This document shows positions 12,017-23,600 of a stretch of 64,000 bases of DNA, one piece after another. Each line of letters starts with the position of its first letter. The stretch's first letter is position 1. Source of the DNA: Timema cristinae. Taxonomy: Eukaryota; Arthropoda; Insecta; Phasmatodea; Timematidae. The notes beneath the pieces are model-generated. The model saw nothing but the letters and a program-made list of their open reading frames with translations, searched no databases and had not been told where the DNA came from. Both the position numbers and the translations under genes were made by a program. The DNA is taken from NCBI GenBank assembly GCA_039000515.1, contig JBCFYV010009882.1, positions 58,024,277-58,088,276 of the forward strand, read 5' to 3'.

Positions 12017-13036
12017 CGAAAATCAAATAGCTTAAGCAATTATTTATGCATTTTAGTGAGGATTACTCCATCTAGATATAATTTTTGAAGCTATTAATCT
12101 GTTGTTTCCCAGTTTCTTCAGCAGGTCATCTATTATATAATCTCCAGCAGCTTTCCTTCTTATTGTGTCATTTATGGTTCTATCCACAGCCCACTATAAA
12201 ATGCCATTTTTTTTTAGTCTTCATTTATCTAGTCTTCAGCTTTAATCTCATGGTTCCCTGGTCGGTTATCCTTGTCTTACAGTTTGTCTATATATATTTT
12301 CCAAATCATAAGAACTTCTTTAAAACCGTCACCATATAACCTTTGTGGACTTACATTCTTATTGTTCGCACAACTTTGTTTTCATTCCATCCCAGTTCCT
12401 TTGTTTTCTGGTACAAGAGTTCATAATTTCCTAATCTTTGCATTTTAATAATCACATCGCAAGTCTTATTTATATAATCTTTCTTATCTTTGTTTCGCTC
12501 TATAACTCGTTGTTTAGCCTAATATAGTCTTCTTTGTAAACTATTTTCCTGTCATTCTTTCTTATAATTTCTGAATCATCTATGGTGTTACATAGGGATT
12601 TAGGTCAGTCCTTTTTCACTTTTCTATCATTGTTATTCAGTACCTTCAAATACATGTTTATAAAACTATTCCACTCCTCCTACGCACTTATACTAACTTC
12701 TGTCGCCTCACTTAACTTTTATTCTATTGAATATATTACAGTTGCTCTTTTGCCTTTAAGTTTTTCTAAATCCCAACTCAGTTTTATCTTCTCTTATTTC
12801 TTATCCTCTTAAGTCTTGTGTAAATGAAAGCCACCAGCAGGTTGTAGTCCGAATCAATGTCGGCTTCTTCCAAAGTTTTCCCATCCCCTGCCTCCATTTA
12901 TTCGTTGTATAACTGCCCTCTTTTTATTAAAAACTATCAATTATTTGTAAATACAATATAACATTTAGACTTTTGGATCAATACAAATCTAAAATAAGCA
13001 AATTAACTAAATTTACATTAAAAATAAATATATAAT
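12017..13036 (-). mobile_element. LINE fragment (endonuclease end to linker), inserted in array
   Basis: On the minus strand, starting at the right, the sequence encodes ...EADIDSDYNLLVAFIYTRL (around 12862-12810). This is the C-terminal SDHN-type motif of an AP-endonuclease domain, with Y in place of the usual H. A long frame-shifted linker follows, ending in RRKAAGDYIIDDLLKKLGNN just before 12093, the run-up to the reverse transcriptase. The part 12093-13036 is homologous to 19340-20282. The last 76 bp (12017-12092) are unrelated to that copy, and there is no reverse transcriptase, 3' end or (AAT)n tail. The 9-mer AAAATCGTT on both sides, with the array unit continuing across, marks a target-site duplication. 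Many stops and frameshifts: inactive. Confidence 0.8.
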
Positions 13037-13215
13037 AAAATCGTTAGAGCCATTTTCATAATTATATGAATTTTCAAAAATTACCCAATTTTTAACTACC
13101 CTTCACGAATTTTGCGCAAAATCTAGCGAGTCAGGGCTAAATGTTATGTCAAACCAATCCTAGATATTTTTTAAAAAAAATCATTGAACCACTCATACGT
13201 AAACTACTCTACCAT
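13037..13215. repeat. ~130-bp tandem array, second locus, end
   Basis: The array unit interrupted at 12016 continues here with AAAATCGTTAGAGCCATTTT, then a further partial unit ending near 13215. 13216-13630 is unassigned AT-rich DNA. Confidence 0.65.
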
Positions 13216-13630
13216 AAAGTGCTAGGTTCAAAATAATAAAAAATAAGGTTCTGAGGCAAACCCGTATAGACTTTAATATCAAGTCTAAACAAGATCCATA
13301 AAGTCTATTTTATCATTGGTCAAGGACAGATAATATACAAATTTGTGAAATCAACTTTTTTGGTTTTAGGCTTACAAAAAACATTAAGCTACATCAATAT
13401 ATCATAATATTTTCTCTTGATATCAGAAAGTAGAACTTCCTGAAGTATTGCCCAATAACATTTAAATATTATATTTGAACAAAAACCATCACACCGTTTC
13501 AGATCTATTCCACAGACAGACATACACTGAAACAGAAGAGTAATGCCTACTTCTTTCATTTTGACACACATAAAATAAAATGCTTTATCGTTATCTCGAG
13601 TTATAGAGTTTTCACGGTTTGAGTACTTTT

Positions 13631-14160
13631 TGAAGTTATACTTCTTTAGGCGCGTTATGAAAAAATGATGAGAGTGAAATTTTAAGATGCGTGCGCATCA
13701 CTGTAACACAAAAGTAACAGGTTGAATCTAAACCGCTCATTAAGTCTCGAAAAAAAAAGCTACCAACAAAATAAAAATAGAACCTCAGTTAGTCGCGCAT
13801 GTTGGTACGCTCGTCGCCTCTGATCACTGTTTTCATATATATAATATTTATCCACATGTTTCTAGTTTCTACATTCACAACACATGTTTTAGTTTCATTC
13901 AAGTGCGAATTATATATGTGCTAATACATTATATTCAGTAGTGATTTAAATTTAATATTTTGATTAATATTATTTACTATTCGTAAATATTAGTGAAAAA
14001 AATTGTGCTTATAGACTTTTTCAAGTGCTCCAATATAATTGAGGTTAACTATCCGTATTTATTATTTATTGATATAAATTAAAATATTATTATTTTAATG
14101 ATGCCAAAGAAGTATAACTTCTCACGCACGTACATAAGTACACACACCCATTTTTTTTTA
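13631..14160 (+). mobile_element. 0.5-kb non-autonomous element E, copy 1
   Basis: Begins TGAAGTTATACTTCTTTAGG and near its end has CCAAAGAAGTATAACTTCTC, so GAAGTTATACTTC(TTT) occurs at both ends in inverted orientation. About 40 bp more of conserved sequence (TACATAAGTACACACACCCA) follows the right-hand copy, and similarity stops at a T run. Internal landmarks are a GCGTGCGCATCAC segment, AAAAGTAACAGGTTGAA, GTCGCGCATGTTGGTACGC and TCATATATATAATATTTATC. No long open frame; the only recurrent one starts MMPKKYNFSR and runs into the T tract, probably by chance. Copies at 38.46-39.68 and 46.73-47.22 kb confirm the boundaries. Class unknown: it could be a MITE or a composite with the inverted termini slightly internal. 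Confidence 0.8.
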
Positions 14161-14169
14161 TATGAGAGA

Positions 14170-17139
14170 CCATAAATAATTCTGCTCAATATATATAATA
14201 TAATATAGTATAATATTAGTAAATAAATAAAACTAGTTTTTAATATTATTTTTAAAATTCCTTTGGATTTATAAAGAAAATAATATGTAAGTGGATTCTT
14301 ACACCAAATGTCGTGTCTATAGAAAGTGTTTCGATTGAAACTAGCACAGAAAAATGTAGAGCATAAATAACAGCTCTACCAGCAGAGTTGGATTATTTGG
14401 AAAGGCGGCACATTTGGAGGTGTAGCAAAAGAATGAGCTAGGAGGAAGGAAGGTATCAGCCATTGAGACGGTGATCATTGGTCCTTAGTGTTTGCACGTT
14501 GCTAATGATGATACTTTAAGGTGTCACCAGTGACGAGTAAGATGGGATTGTAGGAGATTCAAGGAGCTGCACAAATGACAGGAAATAGAATTCTGACGTG
14601 CGCCAAAAGGGACGCTCATTTATTGGTCGTGATTCTGACGGAAGGAAAGCGACATCATTAATATCCCGCCGACTTGGGAGGTGAGGCCTCAATATATTAG
14701 TGTTTCATTCTACCTGTGCATGACTTTGAGGGGGAGGTCCCCCACCCGGCAACGTGACAGAAATATTTCCTTCGTAAGCTTTTTAGGAACAACCATTTGA
14801 AATAGATTTTTGATTTCGGAAGATTTTTTTTTAAATTCCTATAACTAAGAATTAACGATCACTTCATATGACCATGTGCTTAGGATGAATTTTACTATAT
14901 GGTTTCCCATTCTCCTTCAAATAAACTACTAATATATTTCCTCTCAATTCTTTTTTATCGTCCTAAAATATATAATTTAATTAGAGTGCCAAAATTACGT
15001 GTATTTAAGGAAGCTTAATATAATAATATTAAATCCCAAATGTTATAGACTATTTTAAATTGAATAAAACTTATTTCAAATTATGTAAAAAACTAATTTA
15101 GAAATTAATTTAAAAAATAGCTTTAGATCAAGCTTTATATATAATTCATAGTAATCGTTACTAGCTCTGGGCTCCCGATTTGCAACATGTAAGTACTATA
15201 AATACATGTCTTGTAAACAGCGTTTTCCAATCATACATCTAGCCATATGATACCTCAAAACATCCGTTGATACATGTTTGTGAATGTGGACTATATAAAA
15301 TCGATCACGATTCTCTTGACGTTTTAAAATTGAATAATTTTCATGTTTGATGCTAAATAAAAGTGTACACTAAGAATCCCAAAACACTTTATTAAATTTT
15401 CCGTACTTTTAAAAGTTTCATACTACTATATTTAAAGTTTAAAATGTATTTAAATATTTTTAAAGTGTTCGATTAAGTAGAAACCGAACAAATCAACAGT
15501 AATAGAATAATACTGGGTAACATCTATTTCTTTCTTGGAAATGACTAATTTTTAAGTTAATTTTTGTTTTTTTGTTTTATGGGTCAATTTAGTCTTAAAA
15601 TGGATGTTAAAAAGTAAAAATTTATTATATTAGATAAACTTTTCCAAATTTGGTTTACTTTTCCTAGATGTTCGATAATAATGATACAGATAGCTAAAAC
15701 TGGAATCTAGTATTTATCTTATCTTTCACTTATAGAAAGTGTCTGTTTACATGTTCGCGATAAACTCTAATACCGATTAAAATATTTATGTATTCCTCAC
15801 ATACATACATTGTATATATTTTTTCAGGGTAAAATCAAATAAAGATGATGGTTTATAAAATATTATTTTTTAAACCACTCAATCAATTGTTATGTTCTTA
15901 AATTAAATAATTTAATAACTTTTCTTGTTTTACTTGATAACCATATTAACTGCATATCCAAAGAGTAATTAGAGAATATTTTTAATATAAAGTCTAAAGA
16001 TAAATTGTATTTTCTTTTGATTCGATATTTCGTAATCACATAAGTAGGTAAATCGTGCTTACTTTACAAATACTAATTACAAACAGGCAAAGTTCCACAT
16101 ATTTATTTTATTTGATCTCACATTAATATATATGAATATTCAGAAAAAAGATAGTTTCTCACATTAAAAGGCAGCTTAAACTTCAGAGTATCAAAGGCAA
16201 AAATCATAATATAATTTTGCTATAATTAGAAAATAATTTAAATTTGTATGTTATCAATGTGTCTTTATGACCGGTAAATTTGTAAGAGAAATTATTTACT
16301 CCTGATGCTTTATACATGTCGGAGCAAAACTGATAATTCCAGAAATCTGAAACATTGCATTAATAGACCTATCGTATGAAACAAAAAATAGTCTACTAAA
16401 TTTTATGTTATTTATTTTATCAACCTTCGATCACTATACTACCAGTTTGCATTATCAAAAATAAACAATAAAAACCTTAATTGTGCATACACTTATATAA
16501 CTAAGGAAATCACGTAAAAAAATAGAAAATTATATTTGGAATAGGCTTTAGTACTCGAAGGAACCTTAAAGTTTTCTCGCTCTATGCGTATTTGATTTTT
16601 CTATTATATACAGAGAAAACTCTGGATTTAATAGTCTCAGTTGTGGTGAAAAGCCGACTAAATTAACCTTCTTCATTTGAATTGATCCACATATATTTCA
16701 GCCTGTGTTAAGAATTTTGTTGACAATGAACCATCAACTTCATATAAAGAGTTCCACATCGATTCGGTGAAGTTTTTTTTAACATTAAACCAAATCGAAC
16801 AAATTTTATTCTAAGTAGTAAATATTTTAGTATTTTAATTTTTGACTATTCTCAGACTACATTTAGAATAAACAGTAAATACTGGATTAATTATTTCATG
16901 TTTAGCTTAAAAATATGTGAAGGTTTTCAACATATTATCTAAAATGATCTAAGCTCTTAGGGAACTTTTATTTAGTGTATTCGAACACTGAATTAAAATA
17001 GTTAATGAAGCATAAATATAAGAAAAAGTCTAATTAAATAATTATAAATATGTATTATTTTATTTATTTGATAGATAATTGGTTCAAATTCTGGTTATAT
17101 CGTGATATAAAAAAATAGGTTACTATTACTTTATTATCA
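14170..17139. other. Intergenic DNA with a GC-richer block at 14385-14780
   Basis: No gene seen. 14385-14780 is clearly richer in G+C than its surroundings, lacks repeat landmarks and has no long open frame. It contains an inverted repeat GGGGGA/TCCCCC separated by 2 nt at 14730-14743. It could be an untranslated exon, a regulatory region or a worn element. The rest (14780-17139) is AT-rich with no structure I can name. Confidence 0.45.
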
Positions 17140-17305
17140 TCGATTGTCTAAGACGTAACTCTATTATTAGACTTGATTGTCAGTGATGAGGAGGTAGGGT
17201 ATTTGAATCCAGGCTGGTTGTAATGAGGGTTTTATCCTAAATGGTTTTCCAATATGCCTCAATGAAATTATTTGTACATTTCCTCTATACAATACTCTCC
17301 TTCTT
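17140..17305 (+). mobile_element. SINE B, strongly degenerate
   Basis: Matches SINE B in order: 'gattgtcagtgatgaggagg' (head), a B-box-like GTATTTGAATCC near 17199-17210, then 'gggttttatcctaaatggtt' and 'ttttccaatatgcctcaatg' (body), fading before the 3' domain. The B box is mutated. Confidence 0.55.
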
Positions 17306-17439
17306 ATAGCCGTACAAGTAGTACCATATAATGTACAACATATAATTTTCTTAATAAATAATGTTTATAATGTGCTATAGCTAGTGTAAAGCCAAATATT
17401 TAAGGATCCCTAATAAACGTATGTAGAGTAAATTAGACT

Positions 17440-17890
17440 TTCATCACACAAATAGGGGGTACGTATCTCCTTCCATAGAGGATGAGACGAGAGCAGGCGC
17501 AATCTCTGGATGGCTCAAGTCCTCTCTATATTAGCAAGTTTGGATCAGCCAGGACATGTCAAAGTTTCATTGCACGCGCACGGTGCCGGAAAGGGATGAC
17601 GAGAAAAGGGGGGAACGGGGGTGGGTAGATGGGCGGGTTAGTTGTCATCTTGTAATTTGCATCAAGGCTGTGTTAGAAATGACAGGTCCGAGCTAATGGA
17701 ACTTATAACGTGTCCTTCTCTTCATCCTTCTGTTGCTACTGCTCATGATGAAGAGTAGATGGACGTGAAGAAGTGAGACTGTCGAGGAACAAGACGCATA
17801 CAGTCCTAACATATACCCTCCCTCCTATACCATCATCTTGTTCCTCTACCATGGATGTACGAGAAAGAGATATCCCCCCTCAAAGATGGT
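17440..17890. other. GC-richer unique block with G-quadruplex motif and POU octamer
   Basis: This block stands out from flanking AT-rich DNA. It holds five G runs at 17608-17637 (6, 5, 3, 3 and 3 G, loops of 1-5), a canonical plus-strand G-quadruplex motif, and a perfect POU octamer ATTTGCAT at 17655-17662. No long open frame and no repeat landmarks. A promoter-proximal or enhancer role is possible but is inference only. Confidence 0.4.
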
Positions 17891-17977
17891 AACAGATTGA
17901 TGCAGAAGATTAAACCGTTCTCATTCAAACTAATGAAGCAATTTGTATTATTTTCTTCGCGTGAACATTATTCAAAA

Positions 17978-17978
<1 letters not shown>

Positions 17979-18016
<38 letters not shown>

Positions 18017-20282
18017 TACCATAGGATAGGGTGTTCTGTCCTTAGACTGGTCCATTACTTTTATCATTGAGCTTAGACCACCAATCCACTTTAACCTCTC
18101 TCTGCCTTTTCTTTAAGCACCTAAAATCTTTTTTCCTTCAAGTTATCCAATATTTGAATCCTCTATTTTCCTAAGATCCTCTTTCACTCAATCCTACTTT
18201 CATTTATGAAGACAGTTCATTTAATGGTTGTGTTCAATCCAGTTTGATTTGTGCCGAAAGCTCACATCCAAAATAATTTGTTCTCATATCACCCACTATT
18301 CTTAGGACTTCTAGATTTGTCACCCTGTTTGTCCCCTGATCTTCTCAAGTATTTTCTAGCACCACATTTTAAAGCTCTACAAGTATTTTTTGTCCACCTT
18401 CCTGAGAGTCTAGGTTTCTGCTTCATACAGAACGATGCTCCAAATGTAGTGTTTTATCACTTTCTTCCTTAGTTCCAAATTCAACTTGCCGGTCAGCCGT
18501 AACCTTTTCTTGTTGAAAGCTTCCTTGATCATGGTTACACTTGACCAAATTAATTTAGTGCAATAGGCATCCTTTGTCAGCAGACTTCCTAGACACTAGG
18601 CAGTGACTCTTCATTATTTGAAATCACCATCACTTTTGACTTCTCAATATTGATCCCCATGCCATATCTCCTCCCGGTATCCACCATCTGGCCCATCATT
18701 TCCTGCAACTATTCTGCATTTTTGGTCAGCAGTACTAGATCCGATGCGTATTTTACAGTGTTAGTGATGGGTCCTCCTATACAGAAATTTCAACGTCCTT
18801 ACAGGTCATTTTCGACGATCCACTCACCATGCAAATTAAACAGACTGGGTGACAAAGAACATCCCTGCCTCAATTCTCCTCCTATCTCTACGCTGTCTAT
18901 ACATAGTTCAGCCTCACCTTCACTAACTGTCCCAAGTGAGGTTAGTAATTAGCCTTCTGTCCCTCCAGTTAACGCCGATCTTCTTGAGCTTCTTCCGTTT
19001 CATTCTATCCAGCGCTTTTGCTGGTCAACGAAACCAATGTATACTTCTTCTTTGACTTCCAGCTCTCTCTCAGAAATTATACTCATCATCCCTATGGCAT
19101 CTCTGGTTCCTTTTCATTTTCTGATGCCAAATTGGTCTTCTTCTATCACAATTTCTATTTTATGTTCCAGTCGCATGTCGAGCTTCAATAAACCCTACGA
19201 TAGAAATGAGGCTGATAAGCATGTGGTCATTGCATTTTAAGCCTGATCCATTTTATTTAAGGTCACTAAGCTTACATCTAAGAAGTCCTTGGACGATTAT
19301 CCTGATTCATAGATCTCAACTCTATGTTTTGTTGATGATATTAATCTGTTGTTTCCCAGTTTATTCAGAAGGTCATCTATTATATAATCTCCAGCAGCTT
19401 TCCTTCTTATTGTGTCCTTTATGGTTATATCCACTGCCCGCTATAAAATGCTGGTTTTTTTAGTCTTCATTTATCTGGTCTTCAGCTTTAATCTCTTGGT
19501 TCCCTGGTCGATTATCCTTGTCTTACAGTTTTTCTATACATCTTTCCCAAATCCTAAGAACTTCTTTAAAACCGTCACCATATAAACTTTGTGGACTTAC
19601 ATTCTTATTATTCGCACAACTTTGTTTTCATTCCTTCCCAGTTCCTTTGTTTTCTGGTACAAGAGTTCATAATTTCCTAATCTTCGCATTTCAATAATCA
19701 CATCAAAAGTCTTATTTATATAATATTTCTTATCTTTGTTTCGCTCTATAACTCATTGTTTAGAATATTATAGTCTTCTTTGTTGACTTTTTCCCGCAAT
19801 TCTTTCTTATAATTTCTGAATCATATATGGTGTTACATAGGGATTTAGGTCAGTCCTCTTAATTTTTCCGCTTGTTATTCAGTACCTACAAATACATGTT
19901 TGTAAAACTATTCCACTTCACCTCCGCAATTATACTATCTTCTAACACCTCACTTAACTTTTGTTCTATTGAATATTTTACAGTTCCACTTTTGCCTTTA
20001 AATTTTTTTAAATCCCTGCACAGTTTTATCTTTTTGTATTTCTTATCCTCTTCAGTCTTTTGTAAATGAAAGCCACCAGCAATTTGAAGGCCGAATCAAT
20101 GTCAGCTTCTGCCAAAGTTTTCACATCCCGTGCCTCCATTTACTCATTGTAAAAGGGCCCTCTTTTTATTAAAAACTATCACTTATTTGTAAATACAATA
20201 AAAGCTTTAGACCTTTGGATAAATACAATTATATAATAAGCAAGATAAACTAAGTATACATTAAAAAATAGATATATTATAA
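17979..20282 (-). mobile_element. LINE (RTE-like?) with degraded endonuclease end, RT and 3' (AAT)n tail
   Basis: Minus strand, right to left: residual endonuclease end ADIDSAFKLLVA (20105-20070; the SDHN motif is lost), a linker, DYIIDDLLNKLGNN (near 19385), then reverse-transcriptase blocks MRLEHKIEIVIEEDQFGIRK and SIISERELEVKEEVYIGFVD (19170-19030), GELRQGCSLSPSLFNLHGEW (near 18820-18880), and the catalytic box at 18739-18750. That box reads YASD, not YADD, so a metal-binding aspartate is lost. The C-terminal part includes EAFNKKRLRLTGKLNLELRK and KVIKHYIWSIVLYEAET (18530-18400). The 3' end is an (AAT)n tail seen as (ATT)n at 17979-18014. A complete element would be longer; the 5' end is truncated inside the endonuclease. 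Stops and frameshifts throughout. Clade assignment is tentative. Confidence 0.88.
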
Positions 20283-20459
20283 ATTGTGTTACAATAATCT
20301 TGAAAAAATTAGTTTTAAAATTGCAATATACTATTTTGGGGGATGTGTTTTATAAATAATTAAAAACATTTTATTCTGTTAGATTTTCACCACATGCTAA
20401 AAAATATTTTATTAATCTTGTTGTTCCAATCGATGAGTTAATTTTTATTATACTTTTTT

Positions 20460-20665
20460 TTCACCACATCCTACTTCCCGCTTGAGCTATATGCAAATTT
20501 AATAATTGCGCTAGTGTGTTAGGAATGAGCAAGTTTGAATTCAGAAGAAGTTTACTCATGTTTGCCTGGAGCGCGAAAGGAAGAACATTTGGGAAAACTC
20601 AACCTCATTACACCTGAATGATATTCAATCCCGGATATCTTTGGCTTCGTCAGTCGAGAGTATAA
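20460..20665 (-). mobile_element. SINE B, degenerate
   Basis: On the plus strand the order is 3' domain remnant (CACATCCTACTTCCCGCTTGAG), body ('gaattcagaagaagtttact', 'tttgcctggagcg') and head, with a B-box-like GATATTCAATCCCGG at about 20620-20634. The order matches an inverted SINE B. No tail or target duplication. Confidence 0.6.
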
Positions 20666-23600
20666 CAAGTTAATTATTATCTAAAATATGATCAATGATA
20701 TGCTAATACAAAATTTCTATATTAATAAAAGATATATGGTATATGTATATATTTATATTTCTCGAGAGGATTTTTAGTTCAGGCGCGGAAAACTTTTAAA
20801 GTTAAAAACTGATATATATATTATTTAATAAAAAAGTGAAATTAGTTTGATCATTCTAATTCGACATCATATTTGCACTTCAAATGATATAAGAAACAAG
20901 AATAGAAATTCTAATTTCCAATACATAAAGAAACTTTCAGATCATTATAAAGTGACCAATTTAATAATATTGTTTGTGTTTTAGTATTCATCTTAGTAGT
21001 AAATAAAAGGGATTTTTTTTGCAAATCGAAATAAAAATTATACAAAAAGCGTTCACTCTGCTTATTTAACATAAGGTGACATAAACATACATACGTATTG
21101 AGACAAACGAATAACTAATTTAGTTAAAAAGCATATTAAAAATGAAAGAGTGTGGGAGAATACTTTGATAGAAAGAAGCTCTTTTAATGAAAATGCCATA
21201 TCCTCTCAAGGAGATCCTTGCCTTAATCTGTGTATTTAGTTGATCAGCTGATTCTCAAAAGAAGTGAGAAACATTCTCTTATATCTTCACAGAGGACTAT
21301 GCGAGAAAACGCGTTAATCATATTCTCGTGATGTTTTATTGGGAAAATTTTAGTCCCCGAGATTTTACATGGATGACAGTGGGAAGACTTTAACCAGAGG
21401 AAGCCTCCAAATCTCCTTTCAGAAATTAACCAATATATTTTAACTTGCAAAGGTGTATCTTTATATCAGCTAAAAGAGACGTTACTATATTGCCCCTAGT
21501 TACCCTCCACTCTTTACCAAAGCCCTGTCTCTTTCAGGGATTTATTTACTCAATAGTTTCCATTCTGAATAACTTATATTTCCAAATAATTTATTACTCG
21601 TCTTTTGCTTTTTTGTTTGCAATTTACATTACACCATTGAGGGGATAATTCATCCCATACTACACTCCAATCTCACGTGCAGCGAGAAGTCAGGGGTTAA
21701 TGGTCGTGAATAAAGGGTTCGGCACGTTATTCGGGAGATGCAGCCTGCCACACGCCAGCGGTCTATGCGCTCTTTGTCACGTCCTCCCGTATGGAGATTC
21801 GCTGTAAATCGGCTAGTACATATTAACTTTTTTGGACCCTGATTGGATCCTAACGATTTCATTGAGTACACATATACTAACATCCCTACCTCTCTTTACT
21901 TCCTATACATAAGCTGATATAATCGGGAGCTGACCTCAAGAAAACATACATTATTATAAGAGTCATGACGTGAAGAGGACGTTTACCAGGATTGGCAGCT
22001 GATCAGCCGAGAAGATGGGGCAACCATCAAATAAAAAGATGGAAGTCTTGGCCGCCTGACGTCCGTATTAAAATTTAATATCAAGGCATCTGAATAGTTT
22101 ATTTTTATGTTAATTATTGCAATATACGTTTAAGTTAAGTATTATTTTAATTGCTGGATTAAGCAATGTATTATGTAATGTTGAGCTAAAAATCTATTCA
22201 AGCTGGGAATAGTATATTAATTTTTGCTAGGAAAATTATTTTCTATAATAAAGGTGAATTTAGGGATCATTGATTTACTGTGTAACTCAAACCCCTAAGG
22301 TCAGAAAAATGTTTGTTATACACTGTGCTTTAGGAGTTTATGACGTTAATTAGAACAGGAAATTGCTTCTAATGTTGATTGTTGGCATTCCTGCATGGAT
22401 GTGTGTTAACAATGGTTTGAATCCCTGATCATTTGTTTAAGAAAGAACATTTTATCATGTTAATAATATTTTTGTGTGCACATTTTTTTTTATATTTTTG
22501 GACAAATGACCTTTCTCTCAACGTAAGTTACATGTAATCTTTTTTCTTTGAATATATTATTTTTAATTATTTTACTACTACCATATTTTATACTGTAATG
22601 GTAATGTAATATTTTGTGCCCGATTCTAGACTATACCTAAAGGTATAGGCACAATATGTCTTACATGAACAAAGAAGCTAAATTTTGCTTCAGTATATTT
22701 TTGACTTTGAACGCAGAACAAACGCTTGGATGAGGGTGACATTTAATGGTTCGACCATCAACAGAGGGCAAATTGATAATATGGGATTAGTTAACCATGT
22801 CTCTGAGCCATGAAAAAGATGCAGTTAATCATTTGTTTGAAAATAGGTTATAATGAACAAACACTTCCCATTGTGTACACAAATTTTTCTGTTGGAGAAT
22901 GAATTCCAGTATTGTTTACTCATACTTAAGCATCCTCATAGGACATGTATTAAATACAATCAGCTGTTGAAGTAGTTTAAATTATCAAGTTAAACAATAA
23001 TATGCAGAAAATACAATTATGTGAGGTAAAACTGAGAAAATACATTTTTAAAGAAAACAACATAGAATATGGACATAGGGCACGGTATTTCATAAAATAT
23101 TTGCAAATAGTTTGAGCCCAACTGATATTCCTAACATTCATTCTGTTTCCAGAAAATGACGAAGTTGCACAAATAAATGAGATATTTATTATTTCACAAG
23201 ATGAGTTCCGTTAGTACATTAATGTGTGTTCAGTCAATTGTAAGGATTAGCGTGGTAAAGGCGACTATCAAGTAGAGTTTTTAAACAGTGTGTCTCCTTC
23301 AGGAATACCACCACACAAGATAAGCTCAGTAAAAGGCAGGATAATAATGATACTTGGGTACTTTAGTACTAAACAAGGCTGGAAATATCTAGCAGTGACT
23401 ATATTGTATACAAATTATAATCCATTCAACAATTTTAACAGTTTTATCTCAAGTTAATTTATTTTTCTAACCGACTATCGATTTGGTACCTATAAACACA
23501 GAATTCCTCCTTATTTTGAGATGGAGGTAGATAAAATGGTGTTTTCAATACTACTAATAAGTTACAAGGTCAAACCTTGAACATGGTTGATGTCTATCTG

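Noticed and set aside
17855..18070. Plus-strand open frame with a run of tyrosines
   Set aside because: The tyrosines are the (TAT)n reading of the LINE tail microsatellite.
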